A stretch of DNA of 64,000 bases. Origin: Streptomyces albospinus (GTDB taxonomy: Bacteria; Actinomycetota; Actinomycetes; Streptomycetales; Streptomycetaceae). Shown piece by piece: positions 1 to 8,586 of the stretch. Each line of letters opens with the position of its first letter. Positions within the stretch are counted from its first letter, which is position 1. A model generated the notes under the pieces. It was not told the origin of the DNA. It saw only the letters and a list, made by a program, of their open reading frames with translations, and did not search any database. The DNA is taken from positions 67,698 to 131,697 of the forward strand of contig NZ_BMRP01000005.1 in NCBI RefSeq assembly GCF_014648695.1, written 5' to 3'. Made by a program: the position numbers and the translations under genes.

Positions 1-2
1 TT

Positions 3-392
3 TCACCGGCTCCTCCTGACGACCATGGCGGAGGCGACAGGGGTGGGCGGCAGGGTGCTTGCCGTGGTGGGCGGTGTCCCGAGCTGTTTGATGGCGTCGG
101 CGTGCTCGTCAAGATCCATGCCGACGCTGTGGAGTTCGTTGGCGGCCCGGCCCATCGCGAGCCACACCACGGGCGGGAGCATCCCTCGGTGGGCCTGGCT
201 CTGGGCGAACCGGGAGCCAGTCTCCACCAGGTGCGTCACCCCGGTCAGGAGCCCGTTTTCGATGTCGAGGACCTCGCTGAGGATCTCGGACGCCTGGCGC
301 GGGGTGGCCTCGGTGAGGCACTCGTTCAGGGCCCTCAAGCGAAAGGCGATGTCCTTGGCGAGGTCTGCGGCGAAGTTGAACTGGTCGGTCAT
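3..392 (-). CDS. Hypothetical small helical protein with Arg tail
   Basis: 129 residues, complete; the stop lies at the very edge of the window. The start is ATG with an AGGA-type ribosome binding site 9 nt upstream. The body (about residues 1-100) is predicted largely helical and has no motif I recognise. The last 25 residues are a Thr/Pro/Ala linker ending in VVRRSR, the same type of tail seen on most small proteins of this operon. It follows the interrupted gene at 423-836 by about 30 nt, so it belongs to the same minus-strand train. Function unknown. Confidence 0.7.
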   Translation of the reverse strand: MTDQFNFAADLAKDIAFRLRALNECLTEATPRQASEILSEVLDIENGLLTGVTHLVETGSRFAQSQAHRGMLPPVVWLAMGRAANELHSVGMDLDEHADAIKQLGTPPTTASTLPPTPVASAMVVRRSR

Positions 393-422
393 GGGCTTCC
401 TGGGGGCGAGGGCGAGGAGTGG

Positions 423-836
423 TCAGCCGAGGCGACGGGCTTCGCTGAGGGTGGCTTCGGGGCGGGCGCCGGCCAGAGGGATGGGGCGCTCCGCGCTGCC
501 GACGGCGACGGCGCGCAGGTAGTGGCGGAACAGGGCTGCGGCCAGGCGCGGCTTTCGCGCGGCGGTGATGGGTGGGGGCGTGCGGTCGAGTGCGGGGATG
601 TGCGGTCTCTCTCGGGTGGCGGGGCCGGCCTCTGTGCAGGGGCCGGCCGAACAGGATGGTCAGGGGGAGCGACGGGAGGGTGGCCTCTGGCGGAGGGCGG
701 TGTCGCAGGGGCTGGGGCTGGTGGCGACGGTCGCTTTGCGGTGCGGGCGGATGGGTAGGCGGTGCCGCCGAAGTACGTCGACGTCGCACTCGTCGGCGAG
801 CGTCAGGGATGGGGGCTCCGGGGCGTTGTGGTTCAC
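423..836 (-). pseudogene. Small hypothetical gene interrupted by an in-frame TGA
   Basis: A GTG at 836-834 overlaps the TGA of the upstream gene (GTGA) and opens a 58-codon frame that stops at 662-660. The same frame stays open from 659 to its next stop at 425-423 and keeps strongly G/C-biased third positions throughout, while the other two frames do not. The downstream half reads like real protein (RKPRLAAALFRHYLRAVAVG) but has no ATG, GTG or TTG. Either one 137-codon gene carries a nonsense codon, or two small genes exist and the second uses a rare start (an ATC follows a GAGAGA at about 610). A GGCCGGCC-based hairpin (628-653) just after the TGA could terminate the first. Confidence 0.45.
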
Positions 837-1243
837 CGTCGGGCGGAGTTGGCGCGCCCGGGGGCCTTGGGCGTGGGCCGGGCGCCGGCCGGAGGTGTGG
901 CGGTGGGGTGGCGGTGGTTGCGGATGTCGGCGACTGCTTCCTGGTAGGCGGTGGGGTCGAAGAGGTCGTCGGGGATGTTGACCACGTATCCGGCCAGGAG
1001 CAGGGAGGGGATGGCCCGGGTGGCGGCCTGCTTCCGCTCGTCCTCGCTGAGGTGGCCGGGGACTTCGTGCCAGACGTAGGCGGGGCCGGCCGTCACCGTG
1101 GTCTTGCGTTCCAGGCCGAGGGCGTCGAGCAGGGCCAGGAGCTGCTCGGGCGCACCGGTGGGGGTCTCGGCGTAGATCGTGTTGGTCAGGGGCTTGCGGT
1201 AGATCTCGACATCGCTGCCGTAGTCGTCGGCTCTGTTGCCCAC
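833..1243 (-). CDS. Hypothetical protein with Arg tail
   Basis: 136 residues with a short mixed alpha/beta body and no catalytic motif I recognise. The C-terminus is a Pro/Ala/Thr linker ending ANSARR. The stop overlaps the GTG of the next gene (GTGA), indicating translational coupling. It sits downstream of the module-B/A protein (1271-2011) in the same operon. Function unknown. Confidence 0.75.
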   Translation of the reverse strand: MGNRADDYGSDVEIYRKPLTNTIYAETPTGAPEQLLALLDALGLERKTTVTAGPAYVWHEVPGHLSEDERKQAATRAIPSLLLAGYVVNIPDDLFDPTAYQEAVADIRNHRHPTATPPAGARPTPKAPGRANSARR

Positions 1244-1270
1244 GGGCGGGGCTTCTCCCTTCTGATGGGG

Positions 1271-2011
1271 CTATCGCCGCCGGGCAGGCGACTTGGACGT
1301 GGCCGTGACGGGGGCGGTCTCCAGGGCGGGCTTGGCCTGCGGGAGGCGCACGCTGACGCCGATGCCGAGCCGGTCCAGCTGCGCTGCCGCGCGCTGGATT
1401 GCCTGGGCCTGTGCGGCGGTGTCCTTGCCGGACAGCACGAACGCGTCCTGGTCCGGGTCGTAGACGCACCCGTTGTCGGCGAGGATCTGGGCGGCATCCG
1501 CCCGCTCGGGCTTGGTGACGTGGAAGTCCCGGCCAGCCAGCGTGATCACCACAAGCTCCGGGGGCGCGGCCGGGGTGAGACGGGCAGCATGGTCGTGGAC
1601 CTGGGCGAGGGCCTTGTCGTAGCGGGGCAGCAGGTCGGTGGTGATGTCCGCGGCGGCCTGGGCCGGGTCGTCGGGGACGGCGATGCCGTCGGGCTCGCGT
1701 ACGGCGCGGAAGGCTTCCGCGGGGATATCGGCTGGAGCGACGGCGCCGACGAGGAACTCCTCGCCGCTGCGGGGGCGCGCGATGACGTACAGGCGGGCGC
1801 CGTCGTCGCGGGTGAGGACGGCGTCCTGGTCCAGGACGTGCTCGGCAATCGCGTGCGCGAGAAGGTTCATGTCCCAGACGTGTTCGGCGCGGGCGAACTG
1901 GTCGGGGTACTGCGTATGCGTCTGGTGCTCGCTGGTCCAGTTGCCGGGGAGTTCGTCGGCGAGGGCGATGGCGAAGGACGCGAGATCGGGGGCGGTGTCG
2001 TGGTCGTGCAT
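1271..2011 (-). CDS. Two-module hypothetical protein, order B-A
   Basis: 246 residues. The ATG at 2011 has GAGGAA close upstream, so the longer frame to 2161 is not used. Residues about 10-145 form module B (ELPGNWTS... RLYVIARP... EFLVGAVAP... REPDGIAVP... LLPRYDKAL). Residues about 150-230 form module A (VVITLAGRDFHV... AAQILADNGCVYDPDQDAFVL... LDRLGIGVSVRL). It is closest to 15096-15875, which has the same order; 7201-8217 and 9053-10222 have the modules swapped. The tail ends SPARRR. No enzyme motif is visible; the modules may be binding folds. Function unknown. Confidence 0.75.
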   Translation of the reverse strand: MHDHDTAPDLASFAIALADELPGNWTSEHQTHTQYPDQFARAEHVWDMNLLAHAIAEHVLDQDAVLTRDDGARLYVIARPRSGEEFLVGAVAPADIPAEAFRAVREPDGIAVPDDPAQAAADITTDLLPRYDKALAQVHDHAARLTPAAPPELVVITLAGRDFHVTKPERADAAQILADNGCVYDPDQDAFVLSGKDTAAQAQAIQRAAAQLDRLGIGVSVRLPQAKPALETAPVTATSKSPARRR

Positions 2012-2031
2012 GGATTCCTCGGGGATGGGGG

Positions 2032-2739
2032 TCAGCGCCGCCGTCCGGCGGGGGCCGGGAGTGCGGGCGGCGGGCTGGGCGTGGTGGTGGTCCGGGGCGG
2101 GGGCGGGCAGCCGCAGACGGCGGAGGCTTCGCGCTCGTGGGGGCCGACTTCGGAGCTGCACACGCTGCGCTGCGGGTGTGGCTCGTGCCGGTCGGCGAGG
2201 TCGGCGCGCACACCGGCGAGGTCGGCGCGGATGACGTTCAAGCGTTCTTCGGCGAGGTAGCGCAGCCGCCCGGCGGTGGCGATGTCGGCCGCTCCGCCAA
2301 GGCCCAGATGGAAGTCGGTCGTTGCCGCAAGGACGTCGTCGAGGGCGGCCAGGACACCGTCATGGGCGGCGGTGAGTTCGGTCAGCGCGTCCGCGACCTC
2401 CTCGGTGGTGGTCGCCTGCCGGATGCGTTCGGCCTGATGAGCGACCAAGGCACCGAGCGGGAGGTAGTGCGCCTCGCGCAGTTCGGTCTCGAACGCCGTG
2501 TCGCAGTCGACGTCGTACCGGACGGCGCGCAACCGGGCCACGGCCCGGGTGGCGAGACGTTCCTCCTCGGCCTCGTCGAGGCCGGTGGGCAGCCGGTGGT
2601 AGTGCTCGTGTACGCGGACGACGGGTACGAAGCCGGTGCGCTCAAGGATGCTGTGCGCTTCCGGGTCGCCGCCGCGGGCGAGGACTTCGCCGGAGTGCAC
2701 GTCGCGTTGCAGGGTCAGGTAGCGGTCGGCTAGGGCCAA
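2032..2739 (-). CDS. Module-A hypothetical protein, TTG or CTG start
   Basis: About 235 residues. The frame continues far upstream as an out-of-frame shadow of the previous gene. A GGAG site at about 2755 is followed by CTG (2745, 6-nt spacing) and TTG (2739); TTG is chosen as the more usual codon. Residues about 12-75 resemble module A (LARGGDPEAHSILERTGF... YHRLP... AVARLRAVRYDV), followed by a long helical part and a Pro/Thr-rich tail ending PAGRRR. Function unknown. Confidence 0.65.
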   Translation of the reverse strand: MALADRYLTLQRDVHSGEVLARGGDPEAHSILERTGFVPVVRVHEHYHRLPTGLDEAEEERLATRAVARLRAVRYDVDCDTAFETELREAHYLPLGALVAHQAERIRQATTTEEVADALTELTAAHDGVLAALDDVLAATTDFHLGLGGAADIATAGRLRYLAEERLNVIRADLAGVRADLADRHEPHPQRSVCSSEVGPHEREASAVCGCPPPPRTTTTPSPPPALPAPAGRRR

Positions 2740-2762
2740 GGACAGTGCTTTCTCCGGGGTGG

Positions 2763-3665
2763 TCAGCGGGAGCGGCGCGCGGGCGCCGAGTGAGGTGCCG
2801 GCGGTGTGACGGAGACCAGGGCGGCGCGCTGGCCTGCTCCGGGGAGATCCACGGCGGTGGCTTCCAGGTCCTGCTGGATGCCGTGCAGACGCCGGGCGAT
2901 CCACTCCAGCCGGCGGGCCGCGTCGGGCCCGTAGGCGTGGGGCAGCTCCCCCAGCCGGTGGGCGAACTGCTCGACCAGGCCGCGCACCGAGGCGATCGGC
3001 CCGTTGGTCTCGTCGGCGAGCTGGCACATCAGCGTGGCGAGTTGCGCAGCCACCGCGGGCGGGGACTGATCCGCCACCGTCCGTGGCAGCGCCGGGCGTT
3101 GGGCCGGGAGATGAGCGGTCAGCGGGCGCCCCCCGTGGGGCTGGGCGGGCATCAGGCCCAGATCGGCCTCGATACGTCGGCACTCTTCCATGAGCGTCCG
3201 GGCCAGCGGGGAGGGCTGCCGAGCCCAGGCGCCGTCGCCGCGGATGAGGTTGGCGACCACGTCGAGTCGGCCGGGGCGGGCCTGCACCGCGACCCAGCGG
3301 CAGGCATGTTCATCCCCGGCGGGTGCGAGGCCGGCGACGCGGGTCAGCCGCTGGGCGATCTCCGCCCATTCCGGCGGGCGCAGGTCCCGGTCGGTAGGGT
3401 GCAGCCGGACCGCCATATGGAAGATCTCGGGATCGTTGATGTTCGGCCCGGCAGCGTAGGGGTGGAGATCGCGCGGCCTGAGGAGGTACTCCTCCCAGTC
3501 GGCGAACATCCACTCCTTGGGCCCGCCCTCGGCGACGCTGGAGTCCAGGGGCGCGCTGGCCACCACGAGATCACCCAGCACGTCCTGTTCGACGACCGGA
3601 CGGTCCAGCGCCGCGGACAGCGGAATGGAGGGGAAGAACTCCGCCTCGTGGATGTACGGGATCAC
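2763..3665 (-). CDS. Relaxase-like protein lacking the histidine triad
   Basis: 300 residues; GTG start overlapping the TGA of the upstream gene (GTGA). Residues about 80-150 align with the relaxase at 49885-51606: IFHMAVRLHPTDRDLRPPEW against HVWHTSVRAAPGDRTLSDDEW, then ACRWVAVQ against GCRWAAVR. Where the relaxase has HADDHIHIV, this protein has ARPGRLDVV, so all three metal-binding His are replaced (A129, R133, D135). The C-terminal half is helical, with a Pro/Ala linker ending PARRSR. It is probably a non-catalytic DNA- or relaxosome-binding paralogue (inference). Confidence 0.7.
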   Translation of the reverse strand: MIPYIHEAEFFPSIPLSAALDRPVVEQDVLGDLVVASAPLDSSVAEGGPKEWMFADWEEYLLRPRDLHPYAAGPNINDPEIFHMAVRLHPTDRDLRPPEWAEIAQRLTRVAGLAPAGDEHACRWVAVQARPGRLDVVANLIRGDGAWARQPSPLARTLMEECRRIEADLGLMPAQPHGGRPLTAHLPAQRPALPRTVADQSPPAVAAQLATLMCQLADETNGPIASVRGLVEQFAHRLGELPHAYGPDAARRLEWIARRLHGIQQDLEATAVDLPGAGQRAALVSVTPPAPHSAPARRSR

Positions 3666-4081
3666 CGGCCGCCCCGGGCATCCGCGATGTGCACGACCTG
3701 GTTCAGCGCCGTGGTGGAGTACCACCCGCAGTCGATCACGGTGCCCGCGTCGGCGAACTTCGGGATCAGGTAGTCCTCCAGGGCGCGCAGGTAGATCAGA
3801 CAGTCGGGGCAGCGCCGCGAGAGATGGACCAGGTAGCGGGGGTGGGCGGTGACGAAGGTCTGCTGCCCGCCGTTGGGGTCGCGCAGGCGCCAGCCGTCCT
3901 CTTCGGTGGGCGTGTGCCAGGACGGGGTCACCACCGTCATGGCATCGCCCCACAGCTCCCCGCCGGCCACGCCCTTGAGGATGACGACCTGGTCGCCGGG
4001 CCGAAAGTGGCCATGGGTCATGTCCCGCTTGGGCGTGAGGATGTCGGCGGGAACGTAGGGAGGGCGAACAGCTTGGGGCAC
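3662..4081 (-). CDS. Hypothetical protein, first gene after inverted-repeat copy 1
   Basis: 139 residues from GTG 4081; an internal ATG at residue 22 is an alternative start. An early beta-rich segment (HFRPGDQVVILKGVAGGELWGD) looks like a small SH3/KOW-type barrel. It is followed by HPRYLVHLSRRCPDCLIYLRAL, in which a CPDC pair could bind metal. The protein ends DARGGR. The gene lies about 50 nt downstream of inverted-repeat copy 1 and is translationally coupled to the relaxase-like gene, so it probably heads that transcription unit. Function unknown. Confidence 0.65.
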   Translation of the reverse strand: MPQAVRPPYVPADILTPKRDMTHGHFRPGDQVVILKGVAGGELWGDAMTVVTPSWHTPTEEDGWRLRDPNGGQQTFVTAHPRYLVHLSRRCPDCLIYLRALEDYLIPKFADAGTVIDCGWYSTTALNQVVHIADARGGR

Positions 4082-4133
4082 GAGGGAGTCCTTCCACGAA
4101 CGGCACGGGCGGCGGTGGAAGGACAATGGTCCG

Positions 4134-4166
4134 GACGATCCCCGGTTTTGCTAACCGGGGATCGTC
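4134..4166 (-). promoter_or_regulatory. Conserved operator-like inverted repeat, copy 1
   Basis: Perfect 14-bp arms around a 5-nt spacer; the core read on the minus strand is ATCCCCGGTT-AGCAA-AACCGGGGAT. A TTATAC hexamer lies just upstream in the direction of transcription, placing the repeat at or after the likely transcription start of 3662-4081. The same core occurs at 13869, 26289 and 29673, always ahead of a transcription unit. It could be a repressor operator or a 5' mRNA hairpin. Confidence 0.7.
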
Positions 4167-4211
4167 GGGTATAAGGCATCCCTCGCCTGCCCCGAAGAGT
4201 TCACCGGAGCC

Positions 4212-4709
4212 TTAGCGGAACGGGTTCTCCGTGCCGCGATCGGCCTCGGTGGCGGCGTCGAGAAGCTCGGGAAGATCAGTGCCCTCAGCGTCACGCTGGT
4301 CGATCCACCACCCGGCGCGGGTGATCGTGCGGATCTTCTCTTCGAGGGCGGCCCAGTCCGCCTCGTCCCAGGTGCCTTCGGTGACCAACGAGGTGTAGGC
4401 CGCGGTGACCAGGCTGTGGCGGGAGCGTTCGCCCCACTCCAGAGCCTTTTCGGGGCCTTCGAGTACGGGCATGTCGAACTGGGCGGCCCAGTCGGCAGCC
4501 GCCTGCTGTTCGGCGGCGCGGCGGGCAGCGAGCCATTCCTCCGTGCTCGCGCTGTCGCCTTCGCGGGCGGCCTTCCAGCAGTCGGTGCACTCCTTGGAAG
4601 CGAGCCAGCGGGCGAAGGCGGCCCGCTTGTCGGCGGGGCGGTCGGACAGATTGCGGGTCACGGTGTGCCCACAGGTGTGGACAACTTCATAGGACGTTCG
4701 GACAGCCAT
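4212..4709 (-). CDS. Hypothetical protein with CGH/CTDC cysteine motif
   Basis: 165 residues; ATG preceded by AAGGAG. The N-terminus (VVHTCGHTVTRNL... WLASKECTDCW) has a Cys-x-His plus CxxC arrangement suited to binding one zinc ion. The rest is an Ala/Glu-rich helical region with many Trp. It lies between an MFS exporter gene and inverted-repeat copy 1, making it the last gene of the upstream transcription unit. It ends ENPFR. Function unknown; a small zinc-stabilised adaptor is possible. Confidence 0.7.
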   Translation of the reverse strand: MAVRTSYEVVHTCGHTVTRNLSDRPADKRAAFARWLASKECTDCWKAAREGDSASTEEWLAARRAAEQQAAADWAAQFDMPVLEGPEKALEWGERSRHSLVTAAYTSLVTEGTWDEADWAALEEKIRTITRAGWWIDQRDAEGTDLPELLDAATEADRGTENPFR

Positions 4710-4738
4710 GGGTGAATCTCCTTGCGAGTAGCGGGTGT

Positions 4739-6004
4739 TCAGCGGGCGGCGTGAGCCGGTGTGCGGCGGTGCCGGCCCCGGCGGCGGGCGGTGGAACCGG
4801 GGACGGCGAGGTCGCGATGGGCGGCGAGCAGCACGATCAGGGTGAGTACGGCGCCGGCGGCGGGCAGGGCCGCACCGAGGTGGGGGTGCTCGGCGAGCGT
4901 TCCGGCCAGGGCAGTCCCTGCGGCCTGGCCGGTGCCGACGGCGGCGATCAGCCAGGCGTACGCCTCGGTGGTGGTGCCGGCCGGGGCGAGGGCGTCCACG
5001 GTGAGGAACGCGGAGGTGATCACAGCGGTGAGCAGCAGCCCCGGCACTGCCGTCAGCGCGACCGCGGAGGCAGGGCCGGCGACCGCCATCAGGGGCAGCC
5101 ATCCGGCGGCGAACAGCGCTGCTGCCGCGATGAGTTGCCTGGCGAGGGTGCCGGGCCAGGCACACCGCCCGTACAGGAACCCGCCGACGAGACTGCCGGT
5201 GGACAGCGCGGCGGGGACCAGCCCGGACAGCAGGTCCAACCCGAGGTCGTCGGCGAGCGAGACTGCCCACACGTTCATCGCTCCCAGGGCAGCGCCCACG
5301 CCGCTCACCGCGACGAACAGCCACCGCAGCCCCGGGTGGGCGAGGGGGCCGAGCGCCCCGGTGCGGTGGGCCGCGGGGGCGGGGCGCCAGCGGCGCGACG
5401 GCGCGGCGCTCAGCACCACGGCGGCACCGAGCAGCCCGAGCGCGGCGCTCACCACCAGCGCGGTGCGCGGGGTGGTCGTCGTGGACAGCACGGCGACCAG
5501 CGGGGGCCCGGTGACGTAGATCAGCCCCTGGGCGCCGGTGTCGAGCGCGAGCGCGGCCCGGCGCTGCGCCTCGTCGGGCAGGACCACGGGCCACAGAGCC
5601 CGCAGTCCTGCCTCCAGCGGCGGGGTGCTCAGCCCGGCGAGCGCGACGAGCCCGGCCGCGGTGCCGGGACGGGCGGCGGCCTCCACCACCGACAGGGCGA
5701 GCAGGCAGACCGTGGTGAGCAGGACCGCGGTGGCGGTCACCAGGCTCTGCCCGCGCCGGTCGACCATGCGGCCCAACACCGGCTGCCCGACGGCCGAGGT
5801 CAGTCCGTACAGCGCGCACAGCAGCCCGCCCGTCTTCAGTGATCCGCCCTGGTGGGTAACGAGGAGGAGGATCGCGACCGGTGCCATGCCGTTGGGAAGG
5901 CGGCCGATCAGCGTGCCGAACAGCAGGCGGGCGACGTGGCGTTGCGCGAGCAGCGGGCCGGAGCCGGTAGTGGAGGTCAACGCGTGCTTTCTGAGGTGAG
6001 GCAC
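4739..6004 (-). CDS. MFS-family membrane transporter
   Basis: Up to 421 residues, with about 12 hydrophobic segments and an MFS signature loop (GRMVDRRGQ) after the second helix. The family is major facilitator superfamily, drug:proton antiporter type; the substrate is unknown. The start is either GTG 6004 or TTG 5980; TTG has the better-placed AGAAAG. The C-terminus is very basic (ARRRGRHRRTPAHAAR). A second MFS gene lies at 33090-34328 in the other arm. Confidence 0.8.
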   Translation of the reverse strand: MPHLRKHALTSTTGSGPLLAQRHVARLLFGTLIGRLPNGMAPVAILLLVTHQGGSLKTGGLLCALYGLTSAVGQPVLGRMVDRRGQSLVTATAVLLTTVCLLALSVVEAAARPGTAAGLVALAGLSTPPLEAGLRALWPVVLPDEAQRRAALALDTGAQGLIYVTGPPLVAVLSTTTTPRTALVVSAALGLLGAAVVLSAAPSRRWRPAPAAHRTGALGPLAHPGLRWLFVAVSGVGAALGAMNVWAVSLADDLGLDLLSGLVPAALSTGSLVGGFLYGRCAWPGTLARQLIAAAALFAAGWLPLMAVAGPASAVALTAVPGLLLTAVITSAFLTVDALAPAGTTTEAYAWLIAAVGTGQAAGTALAGTLAEHPHLGAALPAAGAVLTLIVLLAAHRDLAVPGSTARRRGRHRRTPAHAAR

Positions 6005-6019
6005 CCCGGCGCGGGGGTG

Positions 6020-7180
6020 CTAGCGGCGGCGGGCAGCGCCGGGGGTGTGAGGCGCGGCCGGTCCGGCGGGCGGTGCAGGTGCCGGAGGTGCGGGAAGGAC
6101 GTGGAACACGGGGCGCGGCGTGCGGTGAGGTGGCAGAACGCCGGCCCCGAGGCCCTCGGCGGCGGACTCGATTTCCTCTCTCAGCGCGCCCAGCTGCCTC
6201 GCGAGGACGGACAGGCGGGCAGCGGAGCGCTGCCCCTGCTTCGTCTCCAGCGCGTCCGTGAACGCCGCCGCCCGGTCGAGGAGTTCGACCAGGCGGGGCA
6301 GCGGACCGCGGGAGAAGCCGGAGTCGTCCACGGCGTCGAGCAGCGCCATGTAGACGTCCTCGGTGTGCCGTGCCTCGTCGACCTGCCGGACCAGCCTGGC
6401 GACCGGTGCCTCCGCTGATGGAGCCTGGGGCGCGAAGGGCGCGACGTCCGGGGTGAGGACGCCTGCGGGGACCGGGGGTGGGGACGCGTCGACTGCCTTG
6501 GCCACGGTGTCGTAGTGGCCGAGGACCCGCATCTGCTCGCTGCCGAGTTCACCCGCCAGCACCACCACGGTCTGCTCGCCGTACTCGACGAGGTGGGCCA
6601 GGGTGATCAGCTCGGTGTCGGCGCTGTACCAGACGTCGTCAACATCCAAGTCGCCGCGCCGCCAGCCCGCTTGCGCCCGGTGCGTCCAGAGCTGCTGTTC
6701 CTCGCGTGTCAGCGGCGGGCTGGTGGGGCGGTGCTGTCCAGCGAGGTCGCTGATGATGAACGAGCGCTCGGCCCAGGCCAGGACATAGGGCCACAGCTGG
6801 AGGTGACGGACTCGGGAGGCATCGGGCTCGGGCTGGCCGGTGGGCGTGGACCGGATGCGGTGGATCTGGCCTGTGGCGTGAGCCATGTCGTCGATCAGCT
6901 CGCGCCAGGCGGCATGGTGTCGAGCCGGCGGCATGGCGTCGACGGCGCTGCGCGCCGCGGTCAGCAGCGTGTTCGCGTGCGGCGCCACATGGTGCTCGAA
7001 CGCCTCGGCGCCTTCTCGACGCCGGCCCTGCGCAATGACTGCTGCGGCCTGTGAGGCATCTGCGGCCACTGCTTGGGACCAGGAGCGCTCGTAGCGCGTG
7101 TGGATCAGGGCGAACTGCGTCTGGAAGGTGTGCAGTTCGTCGAGAGCGGAGGCGAGGGATTCGGTGCGAGTGTCGGTGAT
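6020..7180 (-). CDS. Large helical hypothetical protein, noncanonical start
   Basis: About 386 residues. The coding frame has no ATG, GTG or TTG near its start. A GGAG followed 6 nt later by ATC (7180-7178) is the best-placed initiation site; a CTG overlapping the upstream stop (7204) is an alternative. The protein is mostly helical, with an Ala/Pro linker of about 40 residues ending PGAARRR. No known domain is recognised. It sits between a module A-B protein and the MFS gene. Confidence 0.6.
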   Translation of the reverse strand: MTDTRTESLASALDELHTFQTQFALIHTRYERSWSQAVAADASQAAAVIAQGRRREGAEAFEHHVAPHANTLLTAARSAVDAMPPARHHAAWRELIDDMAHATGQIHRIRSTPTGQPEPDASRVRHLQLWPYVLAWAERSFIISDLAGQHRPTSPPLTREEQQLWTHRAQAGWRRGDLDVDDVWYSADTELITLAHLVEYGEQTVVVLAGELGSEQMRVLGHYDTVAKAVDASPPPVPAGVLTPDVAPFAPQAPSAEAPVARLVRQVDEARHTEDVYMALLDAVDDSGFSRGPLPRLVELLDRAAAFTDALETKQGQRSAARLSVLARQLGALREEIESAAEGLGAGVLPPHRTPRPVFHVLPAPPAPAPPAGPAAPHTPGAARRR

Positions 7181-7200
7181 GAGGTGCTCCGGGACAGGGT

Positions 7201-8217
7201 TCAGCGGCGCAGGCCGGGGGCGGTTGCGGCCATGGCCGGCGGGGGTGGCACGGCAGTGGGCAGCGCCTTGGGTTTGGCCGGGGTGCCGGACGCGGGGGGT
7301 GTGGCGGCGCGGGCCATCTCGATCAGCTCCTCGCCGTCGACGAGCCACACCGCCCCCGCATCGGCGAGGGCCTCGGGATCCGGGTCGTCCAGTGCGTCGA
7401 GACTCAGGCCGTCCTCCACACGATCGAGGAAGGCGTCCTGCTCGGCCGAGAGCGGCGTGTTGGCGCGCAGGGTGGCGATGAACGCGGTGGCGTGGGCGCG
7501 GAACCGGTACAGCGCCGCCCCCAGGTCCGCGGTGTCGTACCTCTCGGGTTCATGCTCCTGAGCCCAGCGCAGGTCCTCCTCCGCTTCGTACAGCCGCGAG
7601 AGGTGGACGGCCCGCTCGTAGTCGGGCAGCAGACGAGCGTGGACGAACCGGGCGGCGAGTCGGGCGTCGGACGCGATGACGCTGCGCGGAGCCGACATTG
7701 TCACCTGGACGTGGTCAGGACTCGGGGTCAGGGCGCCGACCATGTACAAGCCGTCCGAGGGCCGTTCGATCAGCAGCAGCTCGGTGCCGCCGCCGTCACG
7801 GAGGATCGCTGCGAAGCCCAGCCGGTTCCTCTCCAGGAGGTCGTAGAGACTGCCCGCCTCCCACAGGAACTCCCGCAGGTTGTGCTGGTCCTGCCGTCGA
7901 CGCAAAGGCTCAACGGTTGCCATCCAGTGACCGGGCAGCGCCGCCACGATCGCCTCGGCGATGTCGCCGAGGTAGGGGCGGGGGTGGGTGGCGACGGTCA
8001 CCTGGCAGTCGCGGGCGGCTTGGTGGAGATGCGTGAGCGCTTGACGTGCTTGAGCCTGGTCATCCAGGGACAGGGTGTGGATCTGGTCGTGGCTCTGGGC
8101 GAAGCCGGCCAGGTCCAGGGCGGTCTCGGCCCACCGGCGGCGGGTCCCGCTCGGCAGGGCAATGATCTTGTCGCGGGCGCTGAGGTACAGCGTGATGTCG
8201 GCGGAAGGGGTGGGCAT
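7201..8217 (-). CDS. Two-module hypothetical protein, order A-B
   Basis: 338 residues; ATG with AAGGA upstream. Residues about 5-82 are module A (ITLYLSARDKIIALPSG... LDLAGFAQSHDQIHTL... CQVTVATHPRPY). Residues about 85-215 are module B (ALPGHWMATVE... FLWEAGSLYDLL... GTELLLIERPSDGLYMVGAL... LLPDYERAV). A helical region and a Pro/Ala tail ending APGLRR follow. It has the same order as 9053-10222 and the reverse of 1271-2011 and 15096-15875. Function unknown. Confidence 0.75.
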   Translation of the reverse strand: MPTPSADITLYLSARDKIIALPSGTRRRWAETALDLAGFAQSHDQIHTLSLDDQAQARQALTHLHQAARDCQVTVATHPRPYLGDIAEAIVAALPGHWMATVEPLRRRQDQHNLREFLWEAGSLYDLLERNRLGFAAILRDGGGTELLLIERPSDGLYMVGALTPSPDHVQVTMSAPRSVIASDARLAARFVHARLLPDYERAVHLSRLYEAEEDLRWAQEHEPERYDTADLGAALYRFRAHATAFIATLRANTPLSAEQDAFLDRVEDGLSLDALDDPDPEALADAGAVWLVDGEELIEMARAATPPASGTPAKPKALPTAVPPPPAMAATAPGLRR

Positions 8218-8238
8218 GGTCCTTCTTGAGGTGGAGGG

Positions 8239-8586
8239 TCAGTGTCGGCGCTGCTGCGCGGAGTGGGAGGCGGGCTGCGGCATCACCGCTCCGGTGCGCG
8301 GCGGCCACCCGTTCACCGGCGAGCGGTGCCCGGCGGCGGGCAGCAGGTTCGGATCGAGGTCGACCTGGTAGCCCGCGGCGCTGAGCATCTGGGCGGCATA
8401 GGTGGCCTGCCGGTTCTCGTTCTCCTGGCCGGTGTCGAAGTGCAGCCGGATCCACACGCCGCGCAGGGTCGGGCGGAAGATGAAGCCCGCACGGTCGAGG
8501 ATCTGGGCGGCGAACTCGTCGACGGGACCGTCGACTTCGACTTCGCCGCCGCGTTTGCGGGCGATGCGGATGGGCTCGGTGCTCAC
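8239..8586 (-). CDS. Small module-A hypothetical protein
   Basis: 115 residues; GTG start overlapping the upstream TGA (GTGA). After a basic N-terminus (RIARKRGG), residues about 20-78 look like a single module A: AAQILDRAGFIFRPTLRGVW, then YAAQMLSAAGYQVDLDPNLL. The tail is short and ends QQRRH. It is the third of three consecutive module-A genes (10222 to 8239). Function unknown. Confidence 0.7.
   Translation of the reverse strand: MSTEPIRIARKRGGEVEVDGPVDEFAAQILDRAGFIFRPTLRGVWIRLHFDTGQENENRQATYAAQMLSAAGYQVDLDPNLLPAAGHRSPVNGWPPRTGAVMPQPASHSAQQRRH

Noticed and set aside
572..2260. Long plus-strand open frame opposite the first operon
   Set aside because: Its composition is Gly/Arg/Val-rich and it lies antisense to several genes with proper starts and codon bias; it is a high-GC shadow.
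4712..5842. Plus-strand frame opposite the MFS gene
   Set aside because: Low-complexity Gly/Arg/Gln sequence antisense to a clear 12-helix transporter.
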